This document shows positions 1-10,691 of a stretch of DNA of 64,000 nt, piece after piece. The position numbers were made by a program, and so were the translations under genes. Each line of letters begins with the position of its first letter. Position 1 is the first letter of the stretch. The DNA lies in assembly GCA_016785225.1 (NCBI GenBank), contig JAFBJZ010000635.1:124001-188000 (forward strand), given 5' to 3'. The stretch is from Psettodes erumei. Taxonomy: Eukaryota > Chordata > Actinopteri > Pleuronectiformes > Psettodidae. The notes under the pieces are model-generated. The model did no database searches and was not told the origin of the DNA. It saw nothing but the letters and a program-made list of their open reading frames with translations.

Positions 1-150
1 TTCCCATATCCCGCTGATATATGGAGGGCTTACATTTCCCCTTCCAGTATTAAAATAAATATAAAATGCTGCACTCAAATTCCACATTATTTCTTACAGG
101 AACATTCTTGTCCATTTTACAGTGATTTGACATATTGGTAGTGTATTGTG
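1..150. other. non-coding, nothing identified
   Basis: AT-rich unique-looking sequence left of the interspersed repeat. No gene, repeat or RNA signature was recognised. Confidence 0.6.
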
Positions 151-440
151 GTAGCCAAAGTTAAAGGGTTAGTTCACCCAAATTAAAAATAAAACCCTTT
201 TTTCCAGCATTCATCTCCAGTGATACCTAGCTACACAGCCACTTAGTGAGCTCCGGAGGTTCTGGTTTGCAGATTTTGTTTGTTGTTTGTTTGCTTTGGA
301 CAGAGCCGGGTAAGCTGTTGCAAGTGCTAAATTAGATAACTGTCTGTTGGCAGTAGCTTCATATTTACTGTACAGACATGAGAGTGGTATCAAATGTCTG
401 AGTTAACTCTTGGCAACAAAGCCAGCAGGCACATTTCCAT
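151..440 (+). mobile_element. degraded teleost interspersed repeat (AGTTCACCCAAATTA type)
   Basis: Begins TTAAAGGGTTAGTTCACCCA and contains the landmarks TCCAGTGATACCTAGCTA (around 219) and AGAGTGGTATCAAATGTCTG near 381, then AACTCTTGGCAACAAAGCC. I remember this order of words from a very common non-autonomous element in percomorph fish. The family name and the exact right end are uncertain, and the copy has diverged considerably. It has no coding capacity. A 60-codon open frame on the minus strand overlaps its left part and is a by-product. Confidence 0.55.
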
Positions 441-2209
441 GAATGCCTCCAGTCATGAACTTTACTTATTCGAAACTTTGGAAGGTGGATTTCTGAACGA
501 TTCATCTGACGCATCAGCACGGTAGCAGCATGATAAATAATGACGAAATGGGACCTTATTGGCTCAGGAAAGCCAAAAACTAAACCCACCCAGTTTACCC
601 AAGGCCATTATTCTCATTTCCACCACACAATTAAAAGCTTATCCTCTGACTTAACCATGCAGGGAGTATAGTATCTGAGAGCACTTGGGCAGAAAATGGC
701 AAATTAAAAGTGAACATTCTTATGCTAATATATAAATAATCTACCTGCACTCGTGTGTACTGTGTACATGGTAATGTTCGCTCACGTGCAGGCATGTGCG
801 AGAGATGATGTGTGTGTGCGTGACGCAGGGTGTGTAAGCGTCTGTAGCAGGATTTCCTTGGGGAGCAGAGCCACGTTATTACAGGAAGTAATCTCATGAG
901 GAAATGGAATATTCATGAGCTCCGTGTTGCCCTTAAAACAAAGCTCGGTGCCTCTCAAAAAGTCTCCAACGGCCATCCATACGGATATAAAAGTGGATTG
1001 GCATTTAATAAAATGAAACATTCCGCATGCATAAACATGAAGTACTGTGCGAATGTAACTGAAGAGTTTCATTTCAAAATGAGGCATCTGCAATTTGGAA
1101 AAAAACAGACGATCTGTCTCAGTCAAGCAAGTAAAAACCCCTCTGCTGAAAATGATTTATTTATTGTCCTCAGCCAAATTAAATATAGACTTCTAGTGGA
1201 AAAAAATCCTCAAATAAAAGCTTTGCCATCAATGTGTGAAAAATAAAAAATAGAAAATGCAGCCATAACTAAATATAAAGCCATTATTGTAAAGAGCAGA
1301 AAGGAAGCTGATTTATTTATTTTTGTTAATACACATAAAGACCGGCGTCTCGGCCTTGGAGCCTCACGGAGAGACGCTGAAAAACAGGAATGAACAGAGG
1401 AAAGATAGATTCTCAAGACCATCCCCTGTTCCTACACACACAAACACAAACCAAAGGACCTTAGCAATTACCCCCGAAATAACCTCTTTGATTGATATCT
1501 CAATTATGCCATGCCATTCTTGTGTGTTATCTTGTCGCACACACTCCTCCTGTCCCCATTCTCAACCGTACAACCGATGCACAGAGGAGGAATGAGGTGA
1601 CCTTGTTGGGTTTTTTCTTCTAGCGGAGCTTCTTTGTGTAGACCTCTCTCAATCCCGTCACTTTTTTTATCTCGACGATACTTCATCAACTGATCCTTTC
1701 ATTCACCTAAATGTGTGTTAAATTAGAAAAGCGGAACATCTAATGAAATTTTAAAAAGAAAAAGTTCCAGGAAGTAATTTCGTTCCATGGTTTGCAAAGC
1801 TGTTCAGTGAAATTCAGCAGACACATCCTTTTGTTTCCCTCCCTGTCTCCGTGCAATGTCAAGTACAACGAAATTAGGTTCACTGAATCAGCTTAGCTGC
1901 GACAGAATCAGCAGACATGGACACAACCACGCAACGTTTCAGCACATGTACGGTAACGAAGGAGTAACGAAAACAGCAGCGCCAATATTTTGGCTGTTGC
2001 TGCTGTTGCACATCTGTTTGAATATGAGACAAAAGCCAAAGAGGGGCATGATAAGGAGTTTAGGAATTTATTCTTACCTGAACACAAAGGAGAAGATGAG
2101 TCATCACAGGTGGGGTCCATAGACAAAGCATGGAAGAAACAGAGAGAAAGGGAGTGAAAAAAGTAATCAAATCCACCATCCTTGAAGTCAGTCATCAACA
2201 TCCTACTGT

Positions 2210-2352
2210 ATCATTAAGGCAATTAACCAATCATTACCAGAGCATTAACAATTAACACTGTGTTTTGAATTAGTAATGGTGGTTGCTGCAAAATATAAGC
2301 AGCTAATGATGCTTGGGATTGCTAATTGATTTAAGTTAACTGCAGCAATTAC
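2210..2352. promoter_or_regulatory. dense ATTA/TAAT cluster, candidate homeodomain enhancer
   Basis: I count ten ATTA or TAAT tetramers in about 143 bp (for example at 2213, 2222, 2233, 2244, 2251, 2269, 2274 and 2348), where one to two would be expected by chance. The segment is not a simple repeat. ATTA is the core of most homeodomain sites, and such clusters are common in developmental enhancers. Activity and conservation are not shown. Confidence 0.3.
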
Positions 2353-3062
2353 TCTGAAGTCAGGTGAGTCAATAGTCCGGACCAGGAAGTGCAGTTTGAG
2401 CAGGAGTTCAGCAGCAGTTCAGGATGTAATATAACTGTTTTAAAAGCCTATTACTGTACATCTGGTTTTGGTCCCATCTAGAGCCCCGGGACAGCTGACA
2501 AGAAAAATACTGCCCACATTTTATAAGTGGTTGGAACAGATTTGGATGAGGGGTTGAAACTGGACAGGCACAGTGTGAGCCAACATCGGATGTTAATGTG
2601 GCATCGCTGTTTTTACCTTGACAGACGTGCAGTTGTTACTCAATCCACTCGAGACGGCCAAAAGTCACATCACAAGCTACTGTCATCCCTTCACTGAAGT
2701 CAATGAAAATAAATGACACTCTGCAGAGGTAAGTTGCTTAAAGCTAACAATTGCATGCTGTCAGCGTGGGCATAGGCCCGTATTCAAGGAAAACCTTTCA
2801 TTTCTGTCCCGCATTCCTTTTTTGCCTGCACGTGCGTGCCTCTCTTTTTACAGGAGCTGCCCACAGCAACACTGATCACCGGGAGAAATATGACCTTCTG
2901 TTTGCAATAACATACTAAGTTATTACTCCCTGTCCACCGAAATGTCGCCGGCTGGAGCATGGGGGTCTTGTAGCATGCAGCCGCGGTTTTCAGACCATTT
3001 CTGCGAGGAAACTAATTTTCACAACTTTTTTTTTTAACCACAATTGATTTTTTTTCTTTTTC

Positions 3063-3077
3063 GGGGGGGGGGGGGGG
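3063..3077 (+). repeat. G15 homopolymer after T-rich tract
   Basis: Fifteen consecutive G residues, preceded from about 3026 by several T runs. The exact length is likely to be unreliable in any assembly. Confidence 0.9.
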
Positions 3078-4835
3078 TTCTTCAGTGGGCTTAAAGAGAA
3101 TCTGACTTGCATTCCTGCCAATACCAAAAACTGACAAATTAATTACAGTCTTAGAGACTTAGAGGTTGTTTCCATCATGCATCAAGTTTTTGCAACTCAG
3201 TCAGGGAAAATGTTAGTAATTACAATTTTGACCAAAAAAAATACAATTCAAAACAAACCCTAAGCACGCATATACTGATTTGTTAGCGAAACTATAAATT
3301 TTAAATTAAACTGGCAGAAGATGGTGTGTTTCATCCCAGCTCAGTCACTAATCATCCGCTGCTTTTTTGCTGACGGACGCAGAACAGTGACGAATAAACG
3401 TATCACGGCTTTCATTCTGTCATTAAACTTAACGCTCACATAAATTTCCATCAGTAGTGGCGCCCCCGAGGCCCAAACTGACTGCTAATAAATTCTCTGG
3501 CATTAACATAAAGATCCAGTCAGGAGGTCAACTGTTCAGGCTTGTCTCTCCACCAGGACTCTCAAACCTGTCAGAGTGTAGCCATGCTTTATGGCCTGAA
3601 CCCCTCCCCTCTCCACAACCAGCATGACACACTCAAGACGTGCGTGCAAACACATACGCTTGATGTGACGGTCTGTCATTATAATAATATTCCTATTTAA
3701 ATGCATGGACTTTGCTGAAGGCCCTTGTGTGGAGTGGCGTTTCGGTGTGGACAGATGTGCAGATACATTTTGTTGTTCTCCACAGTCTCCTCGTAGGTCA
3801 CAGCGGTGATGGTCGAGGAGGCTTTTCAGCGGCAATTCAACACGCAGTGAGTCAGTCTTCTAATGAACACACATCCATTTGGACAGAGACAGTAATTATT
3901 CAGTTGCAGTGGCACGCTGCTGTATGCCATGTAAGATGATGCTACAGACTCAATATTAGGTTTTTCTGAAATGCTGCAGCAGCTGGGAGAGCACATACAC
4001 GCTGGTTTCTGTCCAAAGTTCAAACCTCTAACTAACCTACTGTTTAGCATTCTTGTCATACACTGTCCATTTGCACACATGCGTACATAAGACCAGGAGC
4101 TCAAGGGGACGTTAAAAACCGCAGAGACCCGCAAAACACCACGGGGAAGCTGCACACAGGTCAAAGGTCATGGACACCCATCAGGAGGTACAGTCATCCC
4201 CAGGGTGTTAGGAATAAAGGAACCATGAACTAGTGTTTGTGCCTGTGAGCGCAATGTTGTTGGTGCTGTGTTTGAACAATAGAAAGAGACCCCTTCTCCC
4301 CAGGTCTCCACTGAGCTTCTCTGTTTTCACTCCACAGGCCGCCGCAGCGCTGTCCTATTTTCTCCCAAAGACAGGAAGTGGGGAGCTGAAGCACCGAGGA
4401 GAGGCAATTCAACAGGAAATATTCCCTCCATATCTGTGGCCGCACTCTGTCACTCCTAACTGTGTGAGGTTGTTTAATCACCGCATTAACGCGTGGGTAA
4501 GGGGAGGGGAGCAAAAAAAACAAAAGAGTGCAGAGAGGCATTCGATCAAACCTGCTGGAAAAATAGACACAAAAAAAGCCACAGTACTGAATGGCTAAAA
4601 GATTAATTTGATCTATTTAACAAGACAGATAAGATTTAAGGAGCTAAACCAACATGCTGTGAATCTGCATTTCCACAAATGCCTAAACGCACCCCACTGT
4701 CAAAATATAACACCCCACCAGGAAACGTGTCACAGCGTGCGCGAATCCCTGATGGGGTGGAGCACTCTGCCAGGATGATACCGCTGGGCATCTCTCACCT
4801 TTGCCCTCCATGTATGACAGTCGACGGCAAAACAT

Positions 4836-4960
4836 ATGGCGGCGCCGGGCAGAAGCGGCGTCTGTGTTAGGTGGGAGAAGGGGCAGCGCCAAGCCGCGTC
4901 CTACCACGGCCGCACCCGAGGTCACCGCTGCGGGCTGTACGCTGGCAAGGGTAAGGTACT
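4836..4960 (+). other. CpG islet with possible splice donor
   Basis: A sharply bounded GC-rich patch with about fifteen CpGs, unlike the AT-rich surroundings. An ATG at 4836 opens 101 codons, beginning MAAPGRSGVCVRWEKGQRQA, without recognisable homology. AGG followed by GTAAGG, donor-like, begins at 4951. It could be the first exon of an unannotated transcript, or only a local CpG-rich element. Confidence 0.3.
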
Positions 4961-5502
4961 GTGGTTCCTGGCTCAGAGGGTGGGGTGCACCGTCAGAGTG
5001 ACCTTCACACCTCAGCACCCCGAGACAAGTGCTTCACCTCGTGAGTCAAAGTGTGTGTGGGGGAGAACAAGAGCACAGGCTCACCTGAACGATTTTCTTC
5101 CAATGGCTTCCTGCTCTTTGTCCTCAACAACTGAGATTTAAACAGTGAGAAAGGTGGGAAACTCTTCATACGAGAGGAAATCCTCGAAAGTTGTGAAATT
5201 TCTCCTTGAAAGAGGTGAAAAGTCTTCTGGATTTGGATGCAAACAAGCTTTGCATGCGATAAAAAGGTTCAGTCACTGCCAGTGACCTCTGTGTTTCACT
5301 GAATCAAGGCTCTCGTCAGACGGACGTCACGTGATGTAAAAAGCACCCCCCTCATAAAACTCAGCTGTCACATATAACTGAAGGTTTACACACCTGACTT
5401 TAACTCGCCTTTTAATGCTGACTGACAATTAACCTTCAGGTCGGAGGCAGCACCTGAGGCAAAGCTGGCTAACCCCTTCAGCAACACTAGATGCACGTGC
5501 AT

Positions 5503-5528
5503 ACACACACACACACACACACACACAC
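5503..5528 (+). repeat. (CA)n microsatellite
   Basis: Thirteen uninterrupted AC dinucleotides. Confidence 0.97.
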
Positions 5529-6334
5529 TTCCTCTGGCTTTGCTCTGTGGAAACCATCCATCATCATCTCATACTCGCTCTCTACTGACAAGTGATGGAT
5601 GTGTATGGAAGTTCGCAGGGGCAACGAGGCGTGACGGCGACTGTTCCTGGATGCTCCTGAGCGTTAGTGTGAATGCAAATCAAAGTTTGTCGTGCATTTG
5701 CTCGTTTGTATGTGCGCGTGCGTGCGTGTGCATGAGAGTGTGTTGGCTGTCTATGAAAGAGAACGCTGTCTGGATGGTGCTTTATCCTATTACAGCTTTA
5801 ACACAGCTTTTTTTTGTCCCTCAAGGTCTCAACTGTCTCCCAGCTCCCATTTAAAACGCCAGCCACGTAAGCAAACAATTATGTTTATCCCAAGGTTACA
5901 TCTCCGCTGTCACAACAGCTACAACACACTCTCAAAAAAGCACTACCTCGTCCAAAGAGACCTGAAAAACAGTCTCATTTATTGCTGCAATGTATCCACC
6001 TCCTTTACAAAAACAGCATCACAGACAGACTCATTCTCTCATCACCTCTTTGTTTCAATGGCATAATTAGTCTTCTTTTTTTCTTTTTGCCAGCGTGCGC
6101 CTGTGCGATGAAGAAGAGCGGCTTGAGATGAGTCGCAGGGAGACAAGGCCCGTCACGCTCGGGCCCGGTAACAGTGACACATCAAAGGAGAGGCGTGGGC
6201 CCAACAAAACTCAGACACTGTCAGACAGTATCTGCGCTGATCTGCGACCCCCAGGCAGGCCGCAGCACCTTTGAGCTGCAAACACCGGCGGGCACGCACA
6301 TAAAAGAGTGCTCGCTTCAACATGTACGTACCTT
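5529..6334. other. non-coding block
   Basis: Holds a 28-bp alternating purine-pyrimidine run (listed separately). Open frames of up to 124 codons here show no family similarity. Confidence 0.55.
5707..5734 (+). repeat. alternating purine-pyrimidine run, Z-DNA candidate
   Basis: Twenty-eight bases strictly alternate pyrimidine and purine, with mixed TG, CG and CA steps rather than a pure microsatellite. The CpG steps favour the Z conformation under negative supercoiling. Confidence 0.7.
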
Positions 6335-6339
6335 CACAC

Positions 6340-6409
<70 letters not shown>
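6335..6409 (+). repeat. long (CA)n microsatellite
   Basis: About 37 CA units with one CG interruption near 6343. It is the longest dinucleotide tract in the window and is translated as alternating His-Thr in spurious ORFs. Confidence 0.97.
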
Positions 6410-6412
<3 letters not shown>

Positions 6413-6433
6413 CTCGGACTCGGACTCGGACTC
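6410..6433 (+). repeat. (GGACTC)4 hexanucleotide repeat
   Basis: Four perfect copies of GGACTC joined directly to the end of the (CA)n tract. A compound microsatellite. Confidence 0.95.
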
Positions 6434-9400
6434 ACTGTTGATATGTCTTTAAAACAGTTTCGGCATGATTCTCAATTTGATTAAAGCAAGAAAAAAACAT
6501 GGACATCTGTTGTTACACAAGACGACTGTTAATAACTAAGAAAGGAAACCCAGACTGCAAAGAAGATCAACAAAAAAGTGTCAGACAGACAACACAAGCT
6601 ATCGTCGAAGACAAGCCCACATGCACAAGTGGGAATGAAATGTGCTTTTTTTAATGCCAGTAATATCACATGCAGTACTGGTGAGAAACAGACAAAGAAG
6701 CTAATGATAACATGCTTGACAAGTCAGGGACCAGCTGTCTGTCTATCACTTCACTGCCGGCCATGGACGCTGGAAGAGTGACAGGCAGGCTGGCAGCTCG
6801 GAGCGCCCGCGGCCCTCCATGAGTCGCAGCTGACTGGAATCGGATCAGTCATAAAGTGAACACCGTGATCAATGATCTGTCTTGTGGGAACGCTTGTTAC
6901 CCGCCGCGCTCACGCGAGAAAATAACATTTCATCACATCACCTTATCAAAGCGGTGAATAATCACACAGGATCACACCCCGAGGTAATAACGTCGCCAAA
7001 CATGGAGATGATATTAAAGATACAATCTCTAATTAAACTGCCTGACACATTCATCAAGCCGTCACAATGTAATGGATGAACTGTGCGGCGGTCAGAGGCG
7101 CTAGTTTTCCTAAAGCGCCGGCTGGAGCGAGCTCACAGGCCTGTCATCAGTCCAGAAAGCTGACTCGGCCCCCCCAGCAGCCCAGAGACCCCTTCAGGTC
7201 AACTTTACTGTCGATGGCGGACGTGTGAAATATCAGCAGGAGAGGAGAGGAGAGGATGACCAAGGGAGGAGGGGCTGCGGTTTACCGGTGGGAGTCAACA
7301 CAGGTCCTCGCAGCCAAAACTCTTTGTTGAACTTTACACATCATTGCTTTCTGCAGCACAAAAAGCAAAAGGCTGTTCCAGTTAAATTCCCTGTAAACCA
7401 CAAAAGAAAATTTCATTCTCATTGTTTTCTTGATTGCAGTGCAGCAACCTTTCTCATTTCTTTTCTGCCTAAGGTTATTTCTTTGATTTGGTAATATTCT
7501 TTTGGCAATGAGTCAGACAACTTTTGTGTTTGGGTGTCTCATCCTTGCTAGAAGTTTGACAAGCTTGTTGACTATGCAACAGGAGATGCTGACGGCCATA
7601 TCCCCTTATCCCCATACCCCTACGTCTATTCACAGAGGTTGACAAAGCAGCACTTCTCAGACCATAATGTGTGTGTGTGTGTCTCAGCAGGCTCAATATT
7701 CCTTTGTTTTGTCCTTACATGGCTCTGAAGATTACGACTCAGAGGCACACAACAGGACCACAGATGAAGGGAGCCATTAAAACCCTATTTAGTGGAGACT
7801 GAAATGAGACATCCACTTAGTTTCATAAATCGATGAGATCCGGTTCCATTAGAAGCGCAGTAACACACAGATATGTGATTTATGCGACGCTGCTAATGTT
7901 TGCGTGTGTGTGCACAAGCTACATGTGGACGAACACGTTGAAATGATGCTCAGAGAGAAAAAGTAAATCCATATTTTGCAGCAGTTATTAATTGGCACGT
8001 GTTTGGACTCTGTGACGTGTAACAAGCGTGGTTTGTGATTCACCTGGACACTGGCGGTCTAACATGTCTGGAGCTGTACACAAGATGGTACACTCACTCG
8101 GAGCACAACTCCGCCTTAGGACACTCAGAACAACTCAAAGCCAAGTTCAGGAGAATAGGAAATAAACCGCGTGCTTCTCATCATATTCACAATTTGACCA
8201 GTGTGAGGATCAAGTGACTAGAAATCCATTTCATACCAGGTTTGGTGTAATGAAATTACAGAGGAAACCTGGCCAGGGTTCAGTACAGATGCTTTTGATG
8301 TGTCCCTTTGACCCCACAGATGCAACTTTGTTTGCATGAACAATAGCTCAGCATTAAATGAGAAGTACAACACAATTACAGCTGCAGAAAAAAACCCTTC
8401 CCAGGTTTCTGCATCATTTATCTGAAAGACTACAGAGGGAACTGTCAACTAAACCGAGCCGATAACAGCTGTGTCCTTTGTCAGGGTCAGTGTTGAACTC
8501 AGAAGATTTTGCGTCTTTACGTCTTGTTCAGTGCTACCTACCTAACGAATGCTTGCTGACTGGCTACGACAACTCCTCAAAACAGAAAGCAGCGGGCGCA
8601 GCAGAAGAATGCAGCTCTGGCTCACGCCATCGGCAACTGGTCAGAAAACAGCATAAACCATAAACCGAGGCGGTCATGGTATGAACACGGGGTCACAAGG
8701 CTTGTGACTTGTGTGTGTGAAAGAGAGAGAGAGTAAGAAAACATACCCATGCAGCTAGAACATCATTATTCATTATTACAGAGGGCAACAAAAGACCTTT
8801 TCCTTTTTGTGAAAGGCTGCCGCTTGTTGACATACAGGACTGTGGTTATTAGATTGGACTGCTATAAAACCCCTGCACGGCAGGGGAAGGAGTGCATTCT
8901 GGGACAACGCGAGCTGACTGGATATGAAAGAGGAAGAAATCAGAACCATGCAGAACTTTGAAGGGTTATTTACGTACTGCCTGTGTCTGTCTTACATGTT
9001 TGGTTTCTTTCTCTACACTAGAAAAGCATTCATCACCCTGACCAGATCACAGTGTAAATACAGACTGCACCAAGCACTCTCCCAATGGCCGGCTTAAAAT
9101 GTCAAGCCGAGAACATCTTGCGAGACAGCAAAACTTGAAAGACGCGTTTTTACATTTTTCATGTTTTTCAACTTTTGAAAAATAATTCCACCAACTTCTG
9201 AGATCAAGTCAAGGCGCCCTGAGTTAGTTTTTCACTGCCATTCTTTCCACGTAACATTTTCGCATTTTCCTCTCGGTTCAAAGCTCTGATCTTTGGGACA
9301 GATGCTGATGAGTAAAGAAGAAAGGCTACATGTGAACAAAGGGAATATGTAATTACAAAGAATGACAAATTAAACCCTTTAAGTCTAGGATGCATTTGGC

Positions 9401-10651
9401 AAAAAAGCCAACATAAATTCCAATGAAATTACGATATGTACGATATGTGGAAAAACCTCTGGCACGGTGGAACCCGGCTCTGACACAAGAATACTTTTGC
9501 AGCAGTTAGCGATGCCCCCGTATTAAGCAAGATACATTCACCTTGCAAGTACTTGCTTGCCTAACGCGACCACAATTCCAACAACATGAAATGATTTACA
9601 TGATTATTATCAACGTGTGAATGATATACTGTATATATATAATCCAAGCAGCAAAAACATGATGATTTATGAGGAACAGTAAGACATGCAGTATCACAGC
9701 CATTAAATGATTAATGATATCAAAGGCAATAAGTACAGCTGGGACGAGTTTGTTTTTCTTTTCTTTTTTTTCTTGGGGTTTCTTTGATCTGAAACTGGAT
9801 CGAGACCAAGAAGGTGCATTCCAGAGGCATTTTAAGGATTAATCATGCATTCCTCGCAGCATCCAGTCTTCCACTCCCAGGAGTGCCGCTCGCTTCATTA
9901 AAATCCTGAAGGGGTTTTCCGTGGAAAATTATTTTGGCTGTGTGGTAATTACAATGAGGCATAATAACCATAGAGATACAAGTGGTTTATTTAATAGTGA
10001 AATGATAGGTGCCTGCAAAAATGGATTGCTGAGCCGCGGCGTTATCTTAACATCGCCCCAAGATAGGTGAAGCTCGACGGCGGCTGTTTCTTCTTCTACC
10101 ATAGATCCGTTTAAGCACGAGTAATGCCAAAGATGATGCAACAGCCTCTCTAACCTAAATTTCAGCTGATCCATGCAGAGAGAACAGAACGGCTGATTCC
10201 ATTCACAGAACATCAGCTAAAACAAACCCAGCTAATGTAATATTCAGCCACGCGACAGTGGAGCACAGTAAATCTGGCTGTGGTTAAAACAGACCTGCTC
10301 AGAAAATGACATCTTGCAGCCAGGTGAACTGACATGACCTTGTAGTTGGATTGTAATTTAACAAAAAGTCTGCAGTTTAATGAAGAGAGGCGACGGACCG
10401 ACTCCACAGCGCGTAAACTCTTTGTGGTGAGGGGGCTCGTGGGGGTGGGCTCAGTGTCCTCTCACCGGCGTGGTGTCGTCTACAGGGAGGCCCCCGCGAG
10501 GCTTAATGGTGGTGCTGCAGAGAGAGCTTTGACAGGGGGACCTGCTCACCCCCCGAGTCCCACAGCGCTCCACGGGCGGACGGTGCTCAGCCATCCACGG
10601 CTAGCCTGAGAGATAATGGATGGCAATGGATGACAGCTCTCTAAGGAGCTC

Positions 10652-10653
<2 letters not shown>
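6434..10653. other. non-coding block
   Basis: Mostly unique DNA with no supported gene. There is a short GAGGA repeat near 7230-7255, a small (GT)n near 7669-7682, a 7-bp hairpin at 8871-8887 just after a TATAAAA, and an AT-rich stretch around 9620-9645. No RNA gene was recognised. Confidence 0.55.
8871..8887 (+). other. small hairpin next to TATAAAA
   Basis: CCCCTGC and GCAGGGG are separated by ACG, immediately after TATAAAA (8863-8869). Two TATA-like and hairpin elements together are noted only as a local curiosity; no transcript is supported. Confidence 0.3.

Positions 10654-10688
<35 letters not shown>
10654..10688 (+). repeat. (CA)n microsatellite
   Basis: About 17 uninterrupted CA units. 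Confidence 0.97.

Positions 10689-10691
<3 letters not shown>

Larger units (their letters stand above)
441..5502. other. non-coding block, probable samd5 intron or downstream DNA
   Basis: No open frame here resembles a known protein. The block is AT-rich and mostly unique. It contains a cluster of ATTA motifs at about 2210-2352, a T-rich stretch ending in a G15 run near 3063, and a CpG islet at 4836-4960; these are listed separately. I saw nothing else. Confidence 0.6.

Noticed and set aside
6307..6326. GTGCTCGCTTC resembling the start of U6 snRNA
   Set aside because: The match stops after eleven bases, and the conserved U6 body is absent.
6153..6452. Open frames with long His-Thr or Cys-Val repeats
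   Set aside because: They are translations of the (CA)n microsatellite. The same applies to frames over 31415-31450, 33955-33988 and 61247-61277.
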